A DNA stretch of 34,370 nucleotides from Paenibacillus roseus (GTDB taxonomy: Bacteria > Bacillota > Bacilli > Paenibacillales > Paenibacillaceae): positions 1 to 34,370 of the forward strand of contig NZ_JAELUP010000038.1 of the NCBI RefSeq assembly GCF_016424485.1, in the 5' to 3' direction. Shown here piece by piece: positions 7,804 to 15,649 of this stretch. The notes under the pieces were generated by a model that saw only the letters and a program-made list of their open reading frames with translations, was not told the origin of the DNA and did not search any database. Within the stretch, counting starts at the first letter, position 1. The number at the start of each line of letters is the position of its first letter. A program made the translations under genes and the position numbers.

Positions 7804-8724
7804 TTATGATACATGCTCCTGTTTGCGCTTTTGATAAAAGCGATATAGCTTTACCACTATGATTTTTACAATGAGATAAAAGGGGATGGCCGTCATAATG
7901 CCGACAATGCCGCCGATCGAACCGGCCACGAGTAACAGAGTGATGGTTGTCATCGGGTGAATATTCAGCTTCCTGCCATAGATATGCGGCGAAAGCAGAT
8001 TTCCTTCGATTTGCTGCGCGGCGAAGTGAATCACAATAACCCAGATCGCCATCGAAGGGGCATCGATAAATGCGACGATCAGCGCCGGGATCAGGCCGAT
8101 TATTTGACCGATATACGGAATCAGATTCATTAGAGCGGCAAATAACGCCAGCAGCAGGGAATACGGCAGATCGATAATGAGAAATCCGATGTAAATCATT
8201 CCGCCAAGCAAAAGACAAAGTGTAAACCGCCCAAGAATAAATTCGCTCAATATCCGGTCAATTTCCAAAAGCATGCCGCTCAGATCACGACGGTACTTAC
8301 CCGGCGTTAGTCTCAAACTTTTACGGTAAAATTCCTGGTCCTGCTTTAGCAAGTAGTAGAGCATGATCGGGACTGTTCCGGTGACAACCACGATAGTCGT
8401 GACAAATGATACCGCTCCAGAAACATAGGCAGAAGCCGCATTTATGCCATCGGCAATGTATTCCGAAAGTTTGGACGTCAGGCTCAAATTATTGAATTGC
8501 ATCCCTTGAAGCAGCCCATGCTGCTGGAGTTGGGAGAACTGTTTCTGAAAGTCAGCGGCAAGCTGCGGAAGGCTGTTCACAAAGCTGTTCAATTGCTCAC
8601 GCAATGTAGGCCAGACAAGAAAAAAGAACAGCGTGAATAGTCCGGTGATCATCCCGTACAGTATTAGAATAGCAAAGGCTTTGCTATTCTTCACTTTCTC
8701 CAGCCACCGGATCGCAGGACGCAT
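7804..8724 (-). CDS. AI-2E family membrane transporter, 5'-truncated
   Basis: A 306-residue multi-spanning protein of the AI-2E/YtvI permease family. The segments PTLREQLNSFVNSLP, the soluble middle region, and the C-terminal block with LIPYIGQIIGLIPALIVA and EGNLLSPHIYGRKLNIHP are diagnostic. Homology-like sequence continues upstream of the ATG in frame (ALPVLISIFFYYT) as far as an in-frame TGA about 60 nt upstream, but the usual first one or two N-terminal membrane helices are absent. Family members are normally about 350 residues. The gene therefore looks truncated at its 5' end or starts at a non-obvious codon; no ribosome binding site is visible before ATG 8724. Substrate unknown. Confidence 0.65.
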   Translation of the reverse strand: MRPAIRWLEKVKNSKAFAILILYGMITGLFTLFFFLVWPTLREQLNSFVNSLPQLAADFQKQFSQLQQHGLLQGMQFNNLSLTSKLSEYIADGINAASAYVSGAVSFVTTIVVVTGTVPIMLYYLLKQDQEFYRKSLRLTPGKYRRDLSGMLLEIDRILSEFILGRFTLCLLLGGMIYIGFLIIDLPYSLLLALFAALMNLIPYIGQIIGLIPALIVAFIDAPSMAIWVIVIHFAAQQIEGNLLSPHIYGRKLNIHPMTTITLLLVAGSIGGIVGIMTAIPFYLIVKIIVVKLYRFYQKRKQEHVS

Positions 8725-8807
8725 TGTATAGTAAAAGAAGATTGAGATCAGGACAGGCAGGGCAAAACCGTCCGATCTTCATCTGAACCCCTCCACTCCC
8801 TGAATCA

Positions 8808-8875
8808 GGGACGCATATGGAGGATTTATACCCGATGCGTCCGATTCTTAAACGCATCACAGTGTATGCGTTTCT
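8808..8875. repeat. Nested GCAT/ATGC dyads
   Basis: Two neighbouring inverted repeats share a core: GACGCAT/ATGCGTC and AAACGCAT/ATGCGTTT with an 8-nt spacer. They lie between the CydS-like gene and the truncated permease, both on the minus strand. They could be operators or a folded RNA; no T-run follows. Confidence 0.35.
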
Positions 8876-8913
8876 TGGAAGGTTCAGTCCAATCCGGCAG
8901 GGCGCAGATATGG

Positions 8914-9018
8914 CTAATCCTCAGTATTCGTGTGGCCAACTGTGCCCCACAAGTACAGCAGGAGAACAGAGACAATTACAACAGTGAGCGGAGCAGCCAA
9001 AAAGATGAATAAAGCCAT
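8914..9018 (-). CDS. CydS-like small membrane protein
   Basis: A 34-residue single-helix membrane peptide (MALFIFLAAPLTVVIVSVLL...YLWGTVGHTNTED) behind an excellent AAAGGAGGCGGGT ribosome binding site. The pattern F-L/I-x-x-A-P-x-x-V-V-x-x-S-x(4)-Y/F-x-x-G resembles CydS, the small third subunit of Bacillus/Geobacillus cytochrome bd oxidase. No cydA or cydB is in the window, so it would be an orphan. The direct repeats and dyads just downstream (GACGCAT...ATGCGTC near 8808-8839 and AAACGCAT...ATGCGTTT near 8851-8874) separate it from the permease. The assignment rests on pattern similarity; other one-helix peptides are possible. Confidence 0.5.
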   Translation of the reverse strand: MALFIFLAAPLTVVIVSVLLLYLWGTVGHTNTED

Positions 9019-9141
9019 ACCCGCCTCCTTTCTGTCGTCAGACATCTTTTATACAAAAGTGTTGTTTACTGCATCTCCTTATGTTTTCCATATGTAGCCT
9101 CAGATATGCCGGACTGGCACCTCCTTTACAGAAGCAACCGC

Positions 9142-9180
9142 AAAAAAAAGCCCAAGAATCCGTTAGGATAGCTTGAGCTT
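9142..9180 (-). terminator. Terminator of the MFS gene
   Basis: Read on the minus strand, AAGCTCAAG pairs with CTTGGGCTT, with a further four-pair inner stem (ATCC/GGAT), followed by a run of eight T residues. It lies 18 bp after the transporter stop. Confidence 0.8.
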
Positions 9181-9197
9181 GATCGCTTGCAAGTAGA

Positions 9198-10574
9198 CTA
9201 TGTGGTTTGAGGGTCGCGAAACGCATTACGAAGGTAGACAACGGAGCACAGAATTGCAATCAGAGCAACGGCTGTCAAGCCCCAATATATATTGCTGTAC
9301 GCACTGGCAAGCGGAAGATCTTTCTGCAGGACCATGACCGCCGCCGTTATAGCTACGCCAAAAGCTCCGCTGAAAAATTGCAGCAGCTGATACAATCCCA
9401 TTCCAGACCCCACTTGCGATGGGGGAAGAATTCTGGACATTTCATTGGAAATGCTGCTCGATAATGTTGTAAAGCTCATACTCATGATCATATAGATAAA
9501 CAGGATAGACAAATAGGACGTTCCTTCAAATAAGGCAAACAGGATGACCGATGACAGCAGAACTAATGGAAAAATGCGAAGAATAGCACTGTTGCCGCGG
9601 GCATCAATGAAGCCCCCGACTTTACGCGATACGAAAATCGCCAGCAATGAACCGGGAAAAATGACGAATCCGGCTTGAATGACGCTCAGGCTGTATTGCT
9701 TTATCAAAATTTGCGGCATCAGGAACAGGGTCGCGAAGCTGCACAAATAAGCTGCGACACCGATAAACCCTAAGACCAGATAAGAACGGTTGCCGAATAA
9801 AGCCGGTAGCACAAACGGATCTTTTGCTGTACGAATTCTTAACACAAACAGATATATGGCAAGCAATCCGATCAAGAGCACAATCCAGGAATGATTGGTC
9901 AGGAACAGGAGAAGACCTGTTGTCCCTATGCTAATGAGCGAAGCGCCCAATAGGTCGAAGGAGCCTTTTTTCGCCTTTTCCTTGGGAAATAATAAAAGGT
10001 ACAATGGAACAAGCAACAATGTAACCGCGGTAACGATGAACAAGATTTTCCAGCCTAAATAATTAACAATTGCGCCTCCCAAGACAGGGCCAATTCCAAG
10101 TCCCAAAGATAGAGATGACATAATCATCGCCATTGCCTTGCCCCGCCGCTCCAGCGGAACATACCGTGAGAGCAATACCAGAGCCAGGGACAGAACGGAA
10201 CCGGCGCCCGAGGCTTGCAAAATGCGAACCATGAGCAGCACGATAAAGCTGTTGCTAAACAATCCTAAGAAAGACGCCAGGCTTAGTGATAATATCCCGA
10301 TCACAAAAAGTCTGCGTATAGGCACGAAGTCAGCCAAGCGGCTATACGTAATAGATGAGATCGCGAATACAATGGAATAACCGGTTACGATCCAGGAAGC
10401 CAGAGAAGCTGACAAAATGAATTCCTCCTGAATGACAGGCAAAGCAAGGTTAAACATCGTCGTATTCATTATGACGAGGATAATCGTAATACCGAGCAGC
10501 AGCAATACGCCCCCTTCATTAATAGCGCTCTGCTTCCCATTTTCTATTGCAACTGACTGCGTATGATCTTCCAC
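9198..10574 (-). CDS. MFS drug exporter, TetA(L)/DHA14-like
   Basis: About 458 residues with roughly 14 hydrophobic segments, the size and topology of the 14-TMS drug:H+ antiporters such as Tet(L). The first helix region reads LVIMNTTMFNLALPVIQEEF, and motif A-like YSRLADFVPIRRLF and motif C-like LGIGPVLGGAIVNYLGW are present. The GTG start (MEDHTQ) has TTGGAG about 8 nt upstream; an in-frame TTG at 10592 would add six residues and overlap that site. It is divergent from an ArsR-type regulator across about 110 bp with a palindromic operator. The substrate cannot be told from the sequence. Confidence 0.78.
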   Translation of the reverse strand: MEDHTQSVAIENGKQSAINEGGVLLLLGITIILVIMNTTMFNLALPVIQEEFILSASLASWIVTGYSIVFAISSITYSRLADFVPIRRLFVIGILSLSLASFLGLFSNSFIVLLMVRILQASGAGSVLSLALVLLSRYVPLERRGKAMAMIMSSLSLGLGIGPVLGGAIVNYLGWKILFIVTAVTLLLVPLYLLLFPKEKAKKGSFDLLGASLISIGTTGLLLFLTNHSWIVLLIGLLAIYLFVLRIRTAKDPFVLPALFGNRSYLVLGFIGVAAYLCSFATLFLMPQILIKQYSLSVIQAGFVIFPGSLLAIFVSRKVGGFIDARGNSAILRIFPLVLLSSVILFALFEGTSYLSILFIYMIMSMSFTTLSSSISNEMSRILPPSQVGSGMGLYQLLQFFSGAFGVAITAAVMVLQKDLPLASAYSNIYWGLTAVALIAILCSVVYLRNAFRDPQTT

Positions 10575-10601
10575 TGCATTCACTCCAATCAAGTTCTATA
10601 A

Positions 10602-10617
10602 TTCGATTATTATCGAA
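10602..10617. promoter_or_regulatory. Palindromic operator between MFS and ArsR genes
   Basis: TTCGAT-TATT-ATCGAA is a perfect dyad in the divergent intergenic region, a typical position and size for an ArsR-family site. It probably controls both directions. Confidence 0.5.
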
Positions 10618-10688
10618 CGATAGAATTATATCATCGATTATGTTATCATGCAATCATGAGTCTTTGTAAAAAAAGGGGGAGGTTTACC

Positions 10689-11036
10689 ATGAAAATCCTA
10701 CACCATCCGGACCGTTCTGAGCTGAATTTATCGACCGTGCTTTATGCGCTTAGCGACCCTATCAGGCTGTTGATTGTATCCAAGCTTCGAAATGGTGAGG
10801 AACGATCATGCGGGGACTTCGAGCTGCCGGTTGTGAAATCAACAGCATCCCATCATCTTCGTACCTTGAGAGAATCTGGAGTTATTCATGTTCGCATACA
10901 AGGAACTCAGCGTTTGATGACCATTCGCACAGATGATCTGGAATACCGTTTTCCCGGTCTACTTGAAGCAGTTTTGGGAGCCTATGAGACGTCAGAGGAA
11001 AAGCAAAACCTTCTTCACACCGAACAGCCGACATAA
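10689..11036 (+). CDS. ArsR-family transcriptional regulator
   Basis: A winged-helix repressor of 115 residues. ATG 10689 follows AAAGGGGGAGG at proper distance; the earlier ATG at 10656 is not needed. The domain runs ALSDPIRLLIVSKLRNGEERSCGDFE, then the recognition helix KSTASHHLRTLRESGVI and a beta-wing. The metal-binding ELCV-C-D motif of classical ArsR/SmtB is not present, so the signal is probably not a heavy metal. Divergence from the exporter suggests it represses that gene and itself. Confidence 0.78.
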   Translation: MKILHHPDRSELNLSTVLYALSDPIRLLIVSKLRNGEERSCGDFELPVVKSTASHHLRTLRESGVIHVRIQGTQRLMTIRTDDLEYRFPGLLEAVLGAYETSEEKQNLLHTEQPT

Positions 11037-11441
11037 TCACTGTATTAAATAGTTGAAGTTCTATGTCCCTGACAATCACTATCGTTATCCGTGTTATACG
11101 GAATTATGAAGTGAGAGCAGGGATTTTTTATGTTGAACGAGGAAAGGATGTCGAGCTTTCGATTCTATCGTGTAGCGCGGGAGTCGTATGAATTTTACTT
11201 CAATCAATTGGAAACGCATACATTTTTCGTAGAAACACCACTTATAGCTGAGTAGAACATTTTTTATAATAAAGTTATAGCCAATGAAAGGAGGATTGTT
11301 TGTCCACTTGAAGCACAAAAGGGAGGGGATCTTACGCAAAACTGACCAATTAGATAATAGTTATCAGATATCCGTTGTTACCGCTACCATTAAATGAAAA
11401 CATGTTGTATTCAAACTTCTTTCCATTTAAGGAGGAACATA
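11037..11441. other. Intergenic region with two weak small ORFs
   Basis: No convincing gene. A 41-codon frame at 11130-11255 (MLNEERMSSFRFYRVARESY...) has only a weak ribosome binding site. A 33-codon frame from a TTG near 11290 sits behind a good AAAGGAGG and ends at the TGA overlapping ATG 11394. Neither resembles a family I know; they may be relics or leader peptides of the glucanase gene. AAGGAGG at 11429-11435 belongs to the next gene. Confidence 0.35.
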
Positions 11442-14400
11442 ATGCGTAAATCAATTATCGCATGGCCGCTTATTGTAACGATGGTTTTATCCAGTTTTTT
11501 CATATCTATCGGATCAATTCAGCCAGTCATTGCCGCAGGCGGGCCGAACCTTGCACAGGGAAAAACAGCAACGAGCAGCAGCCAAGTGCAAAATTATGGC
11601 GCAAGCAATGTCAACGACAGCAATCAGGGCACATATTGGGAGAGTTCCAATAATGCCTTCCCGCAATGGGTTCAGATCGATCTGAGCGCACCTGCAAGCA
11701 TTGACCAGATCGTGCTCAAACTGCCGTCCGGCTGGGGTACTCGTACACAAACCCTGTCTGTTCAAGGCAGTTCCGATGGGTCTTCCTTTACAGACATCGT
11801 CGGGTCCGCAGGATATAATTTTAACCCTTCTACTGCGAACAATTCCGTGACCATCAACTTTTCTGCTACAACAACTCGCTATGTACGCTTGAATGTAACC
11901 AACAACACAGGTTGGCCGGCAGCACAGCTATCCGAATTTGAAATCTACGGGACAGACAACACGAATCCCGGACAGCCGACCGGAAGCAATATCGCAATCG
12001 GAAAACAGCTCACAGCAACTTCCACTACACAAAATTTCGTAGCCTCTAATGCTAATGACGATAACACCAATACTTATTGGGAAGGCAGCGGATTCCCTAG
12101 TGCGCTGACACTCGATCTGGGCGCCGACCACAACATTACATCCATTGTATTGAAGCTCAATCCGGCTTCAGCGTGGAGCACGCGTACGCAAACCATCCAG
12201 GTGCTCGGTCATAACCAAAACACCACGACCTTCAGCAACCTGGTATCCGCACAGCCCTATACGTTTAATCCGGCAAGTGGCAATACGATAACCATCCCGG
12301 TAACCGCAACGGTTAAACGCATTCAATTGAACATTACATCCAATACAGGCGCCCAATCGGGCCAAATTGCCGAGTTTCAAGTCTTTGGCACACCTGCAGC
12401 CAATCCGGACCTGACCATTACAGATATATCCTGGTCTCCAGCTTCTCCAAATGAGAACAGCAGCATTACCTTGAATGCAACGGTTAAAAATATCGGCAAC
12501 GCTGCATCACCAGCGACAACGGTCAACTTCTACCTGAACCAGTCGCTGGCAGGCACAGCTTCTGTAAGCGCACTTAATGCCGGGGCTTCTGCAAATGTAT
12601 CCGTAAATGCCGGTTCCAAAAGCGCTGCTTCCTACACGGTAAGCGCTAAAGTGGATGAGAACGGTACTATAATTGAGCAAAACAAAGCCAATAACAATTA
12701 TACTCATTCTTCACAGCTTGTCGTTGCACCAGTTGCAAGCTCCGATCTTGTCGGAACATTGTCCTGGACACCAGGCGCACCGGTAGCAGGGAATACCATT
12801 AATTTTAACGTTAACTTGAAAAATCAGGGAACTATCGCTACGACAGGCGGCGCACACGGCATCACAGCCGTCATTAAAAATGCCGCCGGCACAACGCTAC
12901 AGACGCTAAGCGGTACTTACAACGGCGTACTTGCTCCGGGCGCTTCGGCGAATGTAAGCTTGGGTACCTGGACAGCATTAAACGGAAATTTCACGGTTAC
13001 AACAACTGTTGCGGCTGACGGCAACGAGATATCCGCCAATCAGAACAACAATGTGACGACAACGAATCTCCCGATCTATTCTGCCCGTGGTGCGAGCATG
13101 CCGTATACGAGATATGACTCCGTTGATGCAAGCCGGGCCGGCGGGGCAACCGTAAAAACTGCACCGACATTCGATCAGGCTCTGACAGCGTCTGAAGCTT
13201 CCGGTCAACATTACATCGCGCTTCCAAGCAACGGTTCATCTCTCCAATGGACAGTGAGACAGGGCGAAGGGGGAGCAGGGGTAACGATGAGATTCACGAT
13301 GCCTGATTCCTCAGACGGCATGGGACTAAGCGGGGCGCTGGATGTTTATGTAAACGGTTCAAAGGTCAAAACCGTGCCTTTGACTTCTTACTACAACTGG
13401 CAATATTTCTCCAGTGACCACCCGCAGGATACACCAGGCTCAGGACGCCCGCTGTTCCGCTTTGATGAAGTACACTGGAAGCTGGATACGCCGCTGAAGC
13501 CTGGCGATATCATTCGTATCCAAAAGAACAATGGGGACAATCTGGAGTATGGCGTTGACTTTATTGAAATCGAGCCGGTTCCGGATCCGATTGCGCGTCC
13601 GGCGAATGCTGTCTCGGTAACAGACTTTGGTGCTGTGGCCAATGATAACCAAGATGACCTTGCAGCTTTCGAGGCAGCGGTTGCAGCTGCTGTTTCCCAG
13701 AACAAAACGTTATACATTCCGGCGGGCACCTTCCATCTGGGCAATATGTGGAAGATCGGTAGCGTCCAAAATAAAATCAACAACCTGACTGTCGTTGGCG
13801 CCGGCATCTGGCATACGAATATTCAATTCACCAATCCAAACCGTGAATCCGGCGGTATTTCGTTCCGTATTCTGGGCAAGCTTGATTTCAGCAATGTCTA
13901 CATGAATTCCATGCTGCGCTCACGCTACGGCGAGCAAGCCGTGTATAAGGCGTTTATGGATAATTTCGGAAAAAACTCCATCATCCATAATGTTTGGGTC
14001 GAGCATTTTGAGTGCGGCTTCTGGGTTGGCGACTACGCTCATACACCTGCCATTTATGCCGATGGACTGGTCATTGAGAACAGCCGGATTCGCAATAACC
14101 TTGCCGATGGCGTTAACTTTGCCCAAGGCACGAGCAATTCGACGGTTCGCAACAGCAGCATCCGCAATAATGGAGATGACGGGCTGGCCGTATGGACGAG
14201 CAACGTCAATGGAGCGCCGGCAGGGGTGAACAACACTTTCTCTTACAATACAATCGAGAACAACTGGCGCGCAGCGGCTATCGCCTTCTTCGGCGGCAGC
14301 GGCCATAAAGCGACGAACAATCTGATTAAAGACACAGTGGGAGGCTCCGCTTTCCGTATGAATACTGTGTTCCCGGGATACCACTTCCAGAACAACACGG

Positions 14401-14789
14401 GCATCCTGTTCTCGGATACGACCATTATTAACAGCGGAACAAGCAAAGACCTCTATAACGGGGAGCGGGGCGCTATCGACTTGGAGGCATCAAACAATCC
14501 GATTGTCAATGTGACCTTCACAAACATTGATATTCTGAACACACAGCGCAGCGCAATCCAGTTCGGATATGGCGGCGGATTCCAGAACATCGTGTTCAAC
14601 AACATTAATATTAATGGCACCGGACTTGATGGGATTACAACTTCCAGATTCTCCTCGCCTCATCCAGGTGCAGCCATCTATACGTACACCGGCAATGGCT
14701 CTGCGACGTTCAACAACTTGACGACCAGCAATATTGCGCATCCGAATACAAATTTCATTCAGCCTGGATTCAATCTAACGATTAACTAG
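11442..14789 (+). CDS. Secreted alpha-1,3-glucanase / mycodextranase, GH87-type
   Basis: A secreted polysaccharide hydrolase of 1115 residues. ATG 11442 follows AAGGAGG and begins a signal peptide (MRKSIIAWPLIVTMVLSSFF...) cleaved near AGGP. Then come two discoidin (F5/8C) carbohydrate-binding domains at about 30-165 and 180-320, each starting N-x-A-x-G-K and ending E-x-Q/E-x-Y/F-G. Two CARDB repeats follow (PDLTITDISWSP..., SSDLVGTLSWTPG...; about 325-545). An unassigned beta domain (about 550-715) and a right-handed beta-helix catalytic domain starting at SVTDFGAVANDNQDD complete it. The catalytic signature of GH87 is visible as NNLADGVNF and NNGDDGLAVW, whose Asp residues correspond to the catalytic Asp and Asp-Asp pair. 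It would degrade fungal alpha-1,3-glucan. It is monocistronic, closed by a strong terminator. Confidence 0.85.
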   Translation: MRKSIIAWPLIVTMVLSSFFISIGSIQPVIAAGGPNLAQGKTATSSSQVQNYGASNVNDSNQGTYWESSNNAFPQWVQIDLSAPASIDQIVLKLPSGWGTRTQTLSVQGSSDGSSFTDIVGSAGYNFNPSTANNSVTINFSATTTRYVRLNVTNNTGWPAAQLSEFEIYGTDNTNPGQPTGSNIAIGKQLTATSTTQNFVASNANDDNTNTYWEGSGFPSALTLDLGADHNITSIVLKLNPASAWSTRTQTIQVLGHNQNTTTFSNLVSAQPYTFNPASGNTITIPVTATVKRIQLNITSNTGAQSGQIAEFQVFGTPAANPDLTITDISWSPASPNENSSITLNATVKNIGNAASPATTVNFYLNQSLAGTASVSALNAGASANVSVNAGSKSAASYTVSAKVDENGTIIEQNKANNNYTHSSQLVVAPVASSDLVGTLSWTPGAPVAGNTINFNVNLKNQGTIATTGGAHGITAVIKNAAGTTLQTLSGTYNGVLAPGASANVSLGTWTALNGNFTVTTTVAADGNEISANQNNNVTTTNLPIYSARGASMPYTRYDSVDASRAGGATVKTAPTFDQALTASEASGQHYIALPSNGSSLQWTVRQGEGGAGVTMRFTMPDSSDGMGLSGALDVYVNGSKVKTVPLTSYYNWQYFSSDHPQDTPGSGRPLFRFDEVHWKLDTPLKPGDIIRIQKNNGDNLEYGVDFIEIEPVPDPIARPANAVSVTDFGAVANDNQDDLAAFEAAVAAAVSQNKTLYIPAGTFHLGNMWKIGSVQNKINNLTVVGAGIWHTNIQFTNPNRESGGISFRILGKLDFSNVYMNSMLRSRYGEQAVYKAFMDNFGKNSIIHNVWVEHFECGFWVGDYAHTPAIYADGLVIENSRIRNNLADGVNFAQGTSNSTVRNSSIRNNGDDGLAVWTSNVNGAPAGVNNTFSYNTIENNWRAAAIAFFGGSGHKATNNLIKDTVGGSAFRMNTVFPGYHFQNNTGILFSDTTIINSGTSKDLYNGERGAIDLEASNNPIVNVTFTNIDILNTQRSAIQFGYGGGFQNIVFNNININGTGLDGITTSRFSSPHPGAAIYTYTGNGSATFNNLTTSNIAHPNTNFIQPGFNLTIN

Positions 14790-14800
14790 ACTAGGCGTCA

Positions 14801-14836
14801 ACAGGAGATGTTCTACGGAGCATCTCCTGTTTTTTT
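14801..14836 (+). terminator. Terminator of the glucanase gene
   Basis: ACAGGAGATG / CATCTCCTGT, a perfect 10-bp stem with a 10-nt loop, followed by TTTTTT, just after the stop codon. Confidence 0.9.
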
Positions 14837-14852
14837 GTGTTTATAAATGATT

Positions 14853-15470
14853 CTATGTGAACAAACGGATAATCCCTTGTTTAATCTCCTCTTTGGCGGA
14901 ACCATGCACTTTTTGCTGGAAGAGATACATGTCAGGGCTTAATACAGCCAGCAGGGCAGTAGTCGTAAATTGAATGTCGGTATCAACAATTTCTTCATTG
15001 TCTACCGCCTCGGACAGCAGTTCGCTAATAATAGCGCTAACCCGTCTAAAGAACGGGTGCTCAAATTGTGTAAGCTGCTTCTTGCCGGTAAATTCCGTTT
15101 TGATCAGATGGAGCAATTCTCCATGCTGGTCGATAAAATCAACAATCTGTCCGATGCTGTCTTTCAACCGTTCCAGTGCAGGGCGTTCGGCCTGCGATTG
15201 CTTTGTTCCCAGCTCCAGTTGCGTCAAGAATTGTCCGGTGCTATGCCGGAGCAAAGCCGAACAAATCTCACCCTTATCAGTAAAGCGGCGGTAAAGGGAG
15301 CCTTGTCCGATTCCGGCCCGCTTGGCAATGCTGTGCATGCTTACGTTTTCCAACCCGGATTCTTTAAAAAGTTGGGCAGCAGCGGTCAAAATGCGCTCCA
15401 GGTAAGGATCGTTGGACGGGCTATCCACTGTAAACATTTGAGTAGAGGATGCTTCCTCTGTTTTTTTCAT
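14853..15470 (-). CDS. TetR-family regulator
   Basis: A 205-residue repressor. The N-terminal helix-turn-helix reads ILTAAAQLFKESGLENVSMHSIAKRAGIGQGSLYRRF (key helix IGQGSLYRRF), at about residues 27-65, followed by an all-helical ligand domain. It is divergent from the DHA2 exporter gene, with two near-identical palindromes in the shared intergenic region, so it almost certainly represses that exporter and probably itself. The inducer is presumably an exporter substrate and is unknown. Confidence 0.85.
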   Translation of the reverse strand: MKKTEEASSTQMFTVDSPSNDPYLERILTAAAQLFKESGLENVSMHSIAKRAGIGQGSLYRRFTDKGEICSALLRHSTGQFLTQLELGTKQSQAERPALERLKDSIGQIVDFIDQHGELLHLIKTEFTGKKQLTQFEHPFFRRVSAIISELLSEAVDNEEIVDTDIQFTTTALLAVLSPDMYLFQQKVHGSAKEEIKQGIIRLFT

Positions 15471-15523
15471 ATAAGCCTCCTTAGAAATTCACACATCTAT
15501 ATTCTGAGCATTCAAGAAGAGAA

Positions 15524-15552
15524 TTGACAGTGCGGACAATTGTCCGTATACT
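15524..15552 (+). promoter_or_regulatory. Promoter of DHA2 exporter with embedded operator
   Basis: TTGACA (15524-15529) and TATACT (15547-15552) with a 17-bp spacer. The spacer contains the perfect palindrome CGGACAATTGTCCG (15533-15546), so repressor binding would block RNA polymerase directly. Confidence 0.85.
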
Positions 15553-15566
15553 TGGAAATGCTTACC

Positions 15567-15580
15567 CGGACAATTGTCCC
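15567..15580. promoter_or_regulatory. Second TetR-type operator
   Basis: CGGACAATTGTCCC repeats the first operator with one changed end base (GGACAATTGTCC is fully symmetric). Its centre lies 34 bp from the first centre, downstream of the -10. Confidence 0.75.
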
Positions 15581-15649
15581 ACATTTATTATACGGATAAC
15601 TGTTCAATAAAATCAATTATGGGTGGAAAGTCCAAAGGAGGAAAACACA

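Noticed and set aside
13391..14446. Minus-strand frames inside the glucanase gene
   Set aside because: Antisense of a well-supported GH87 gene; no family similarity and no start signals.
14970..15527. Plus-strand frame opposite the TetR gene
   Set aside because: Antisense of a clear TetR helix-turn-helix protein.
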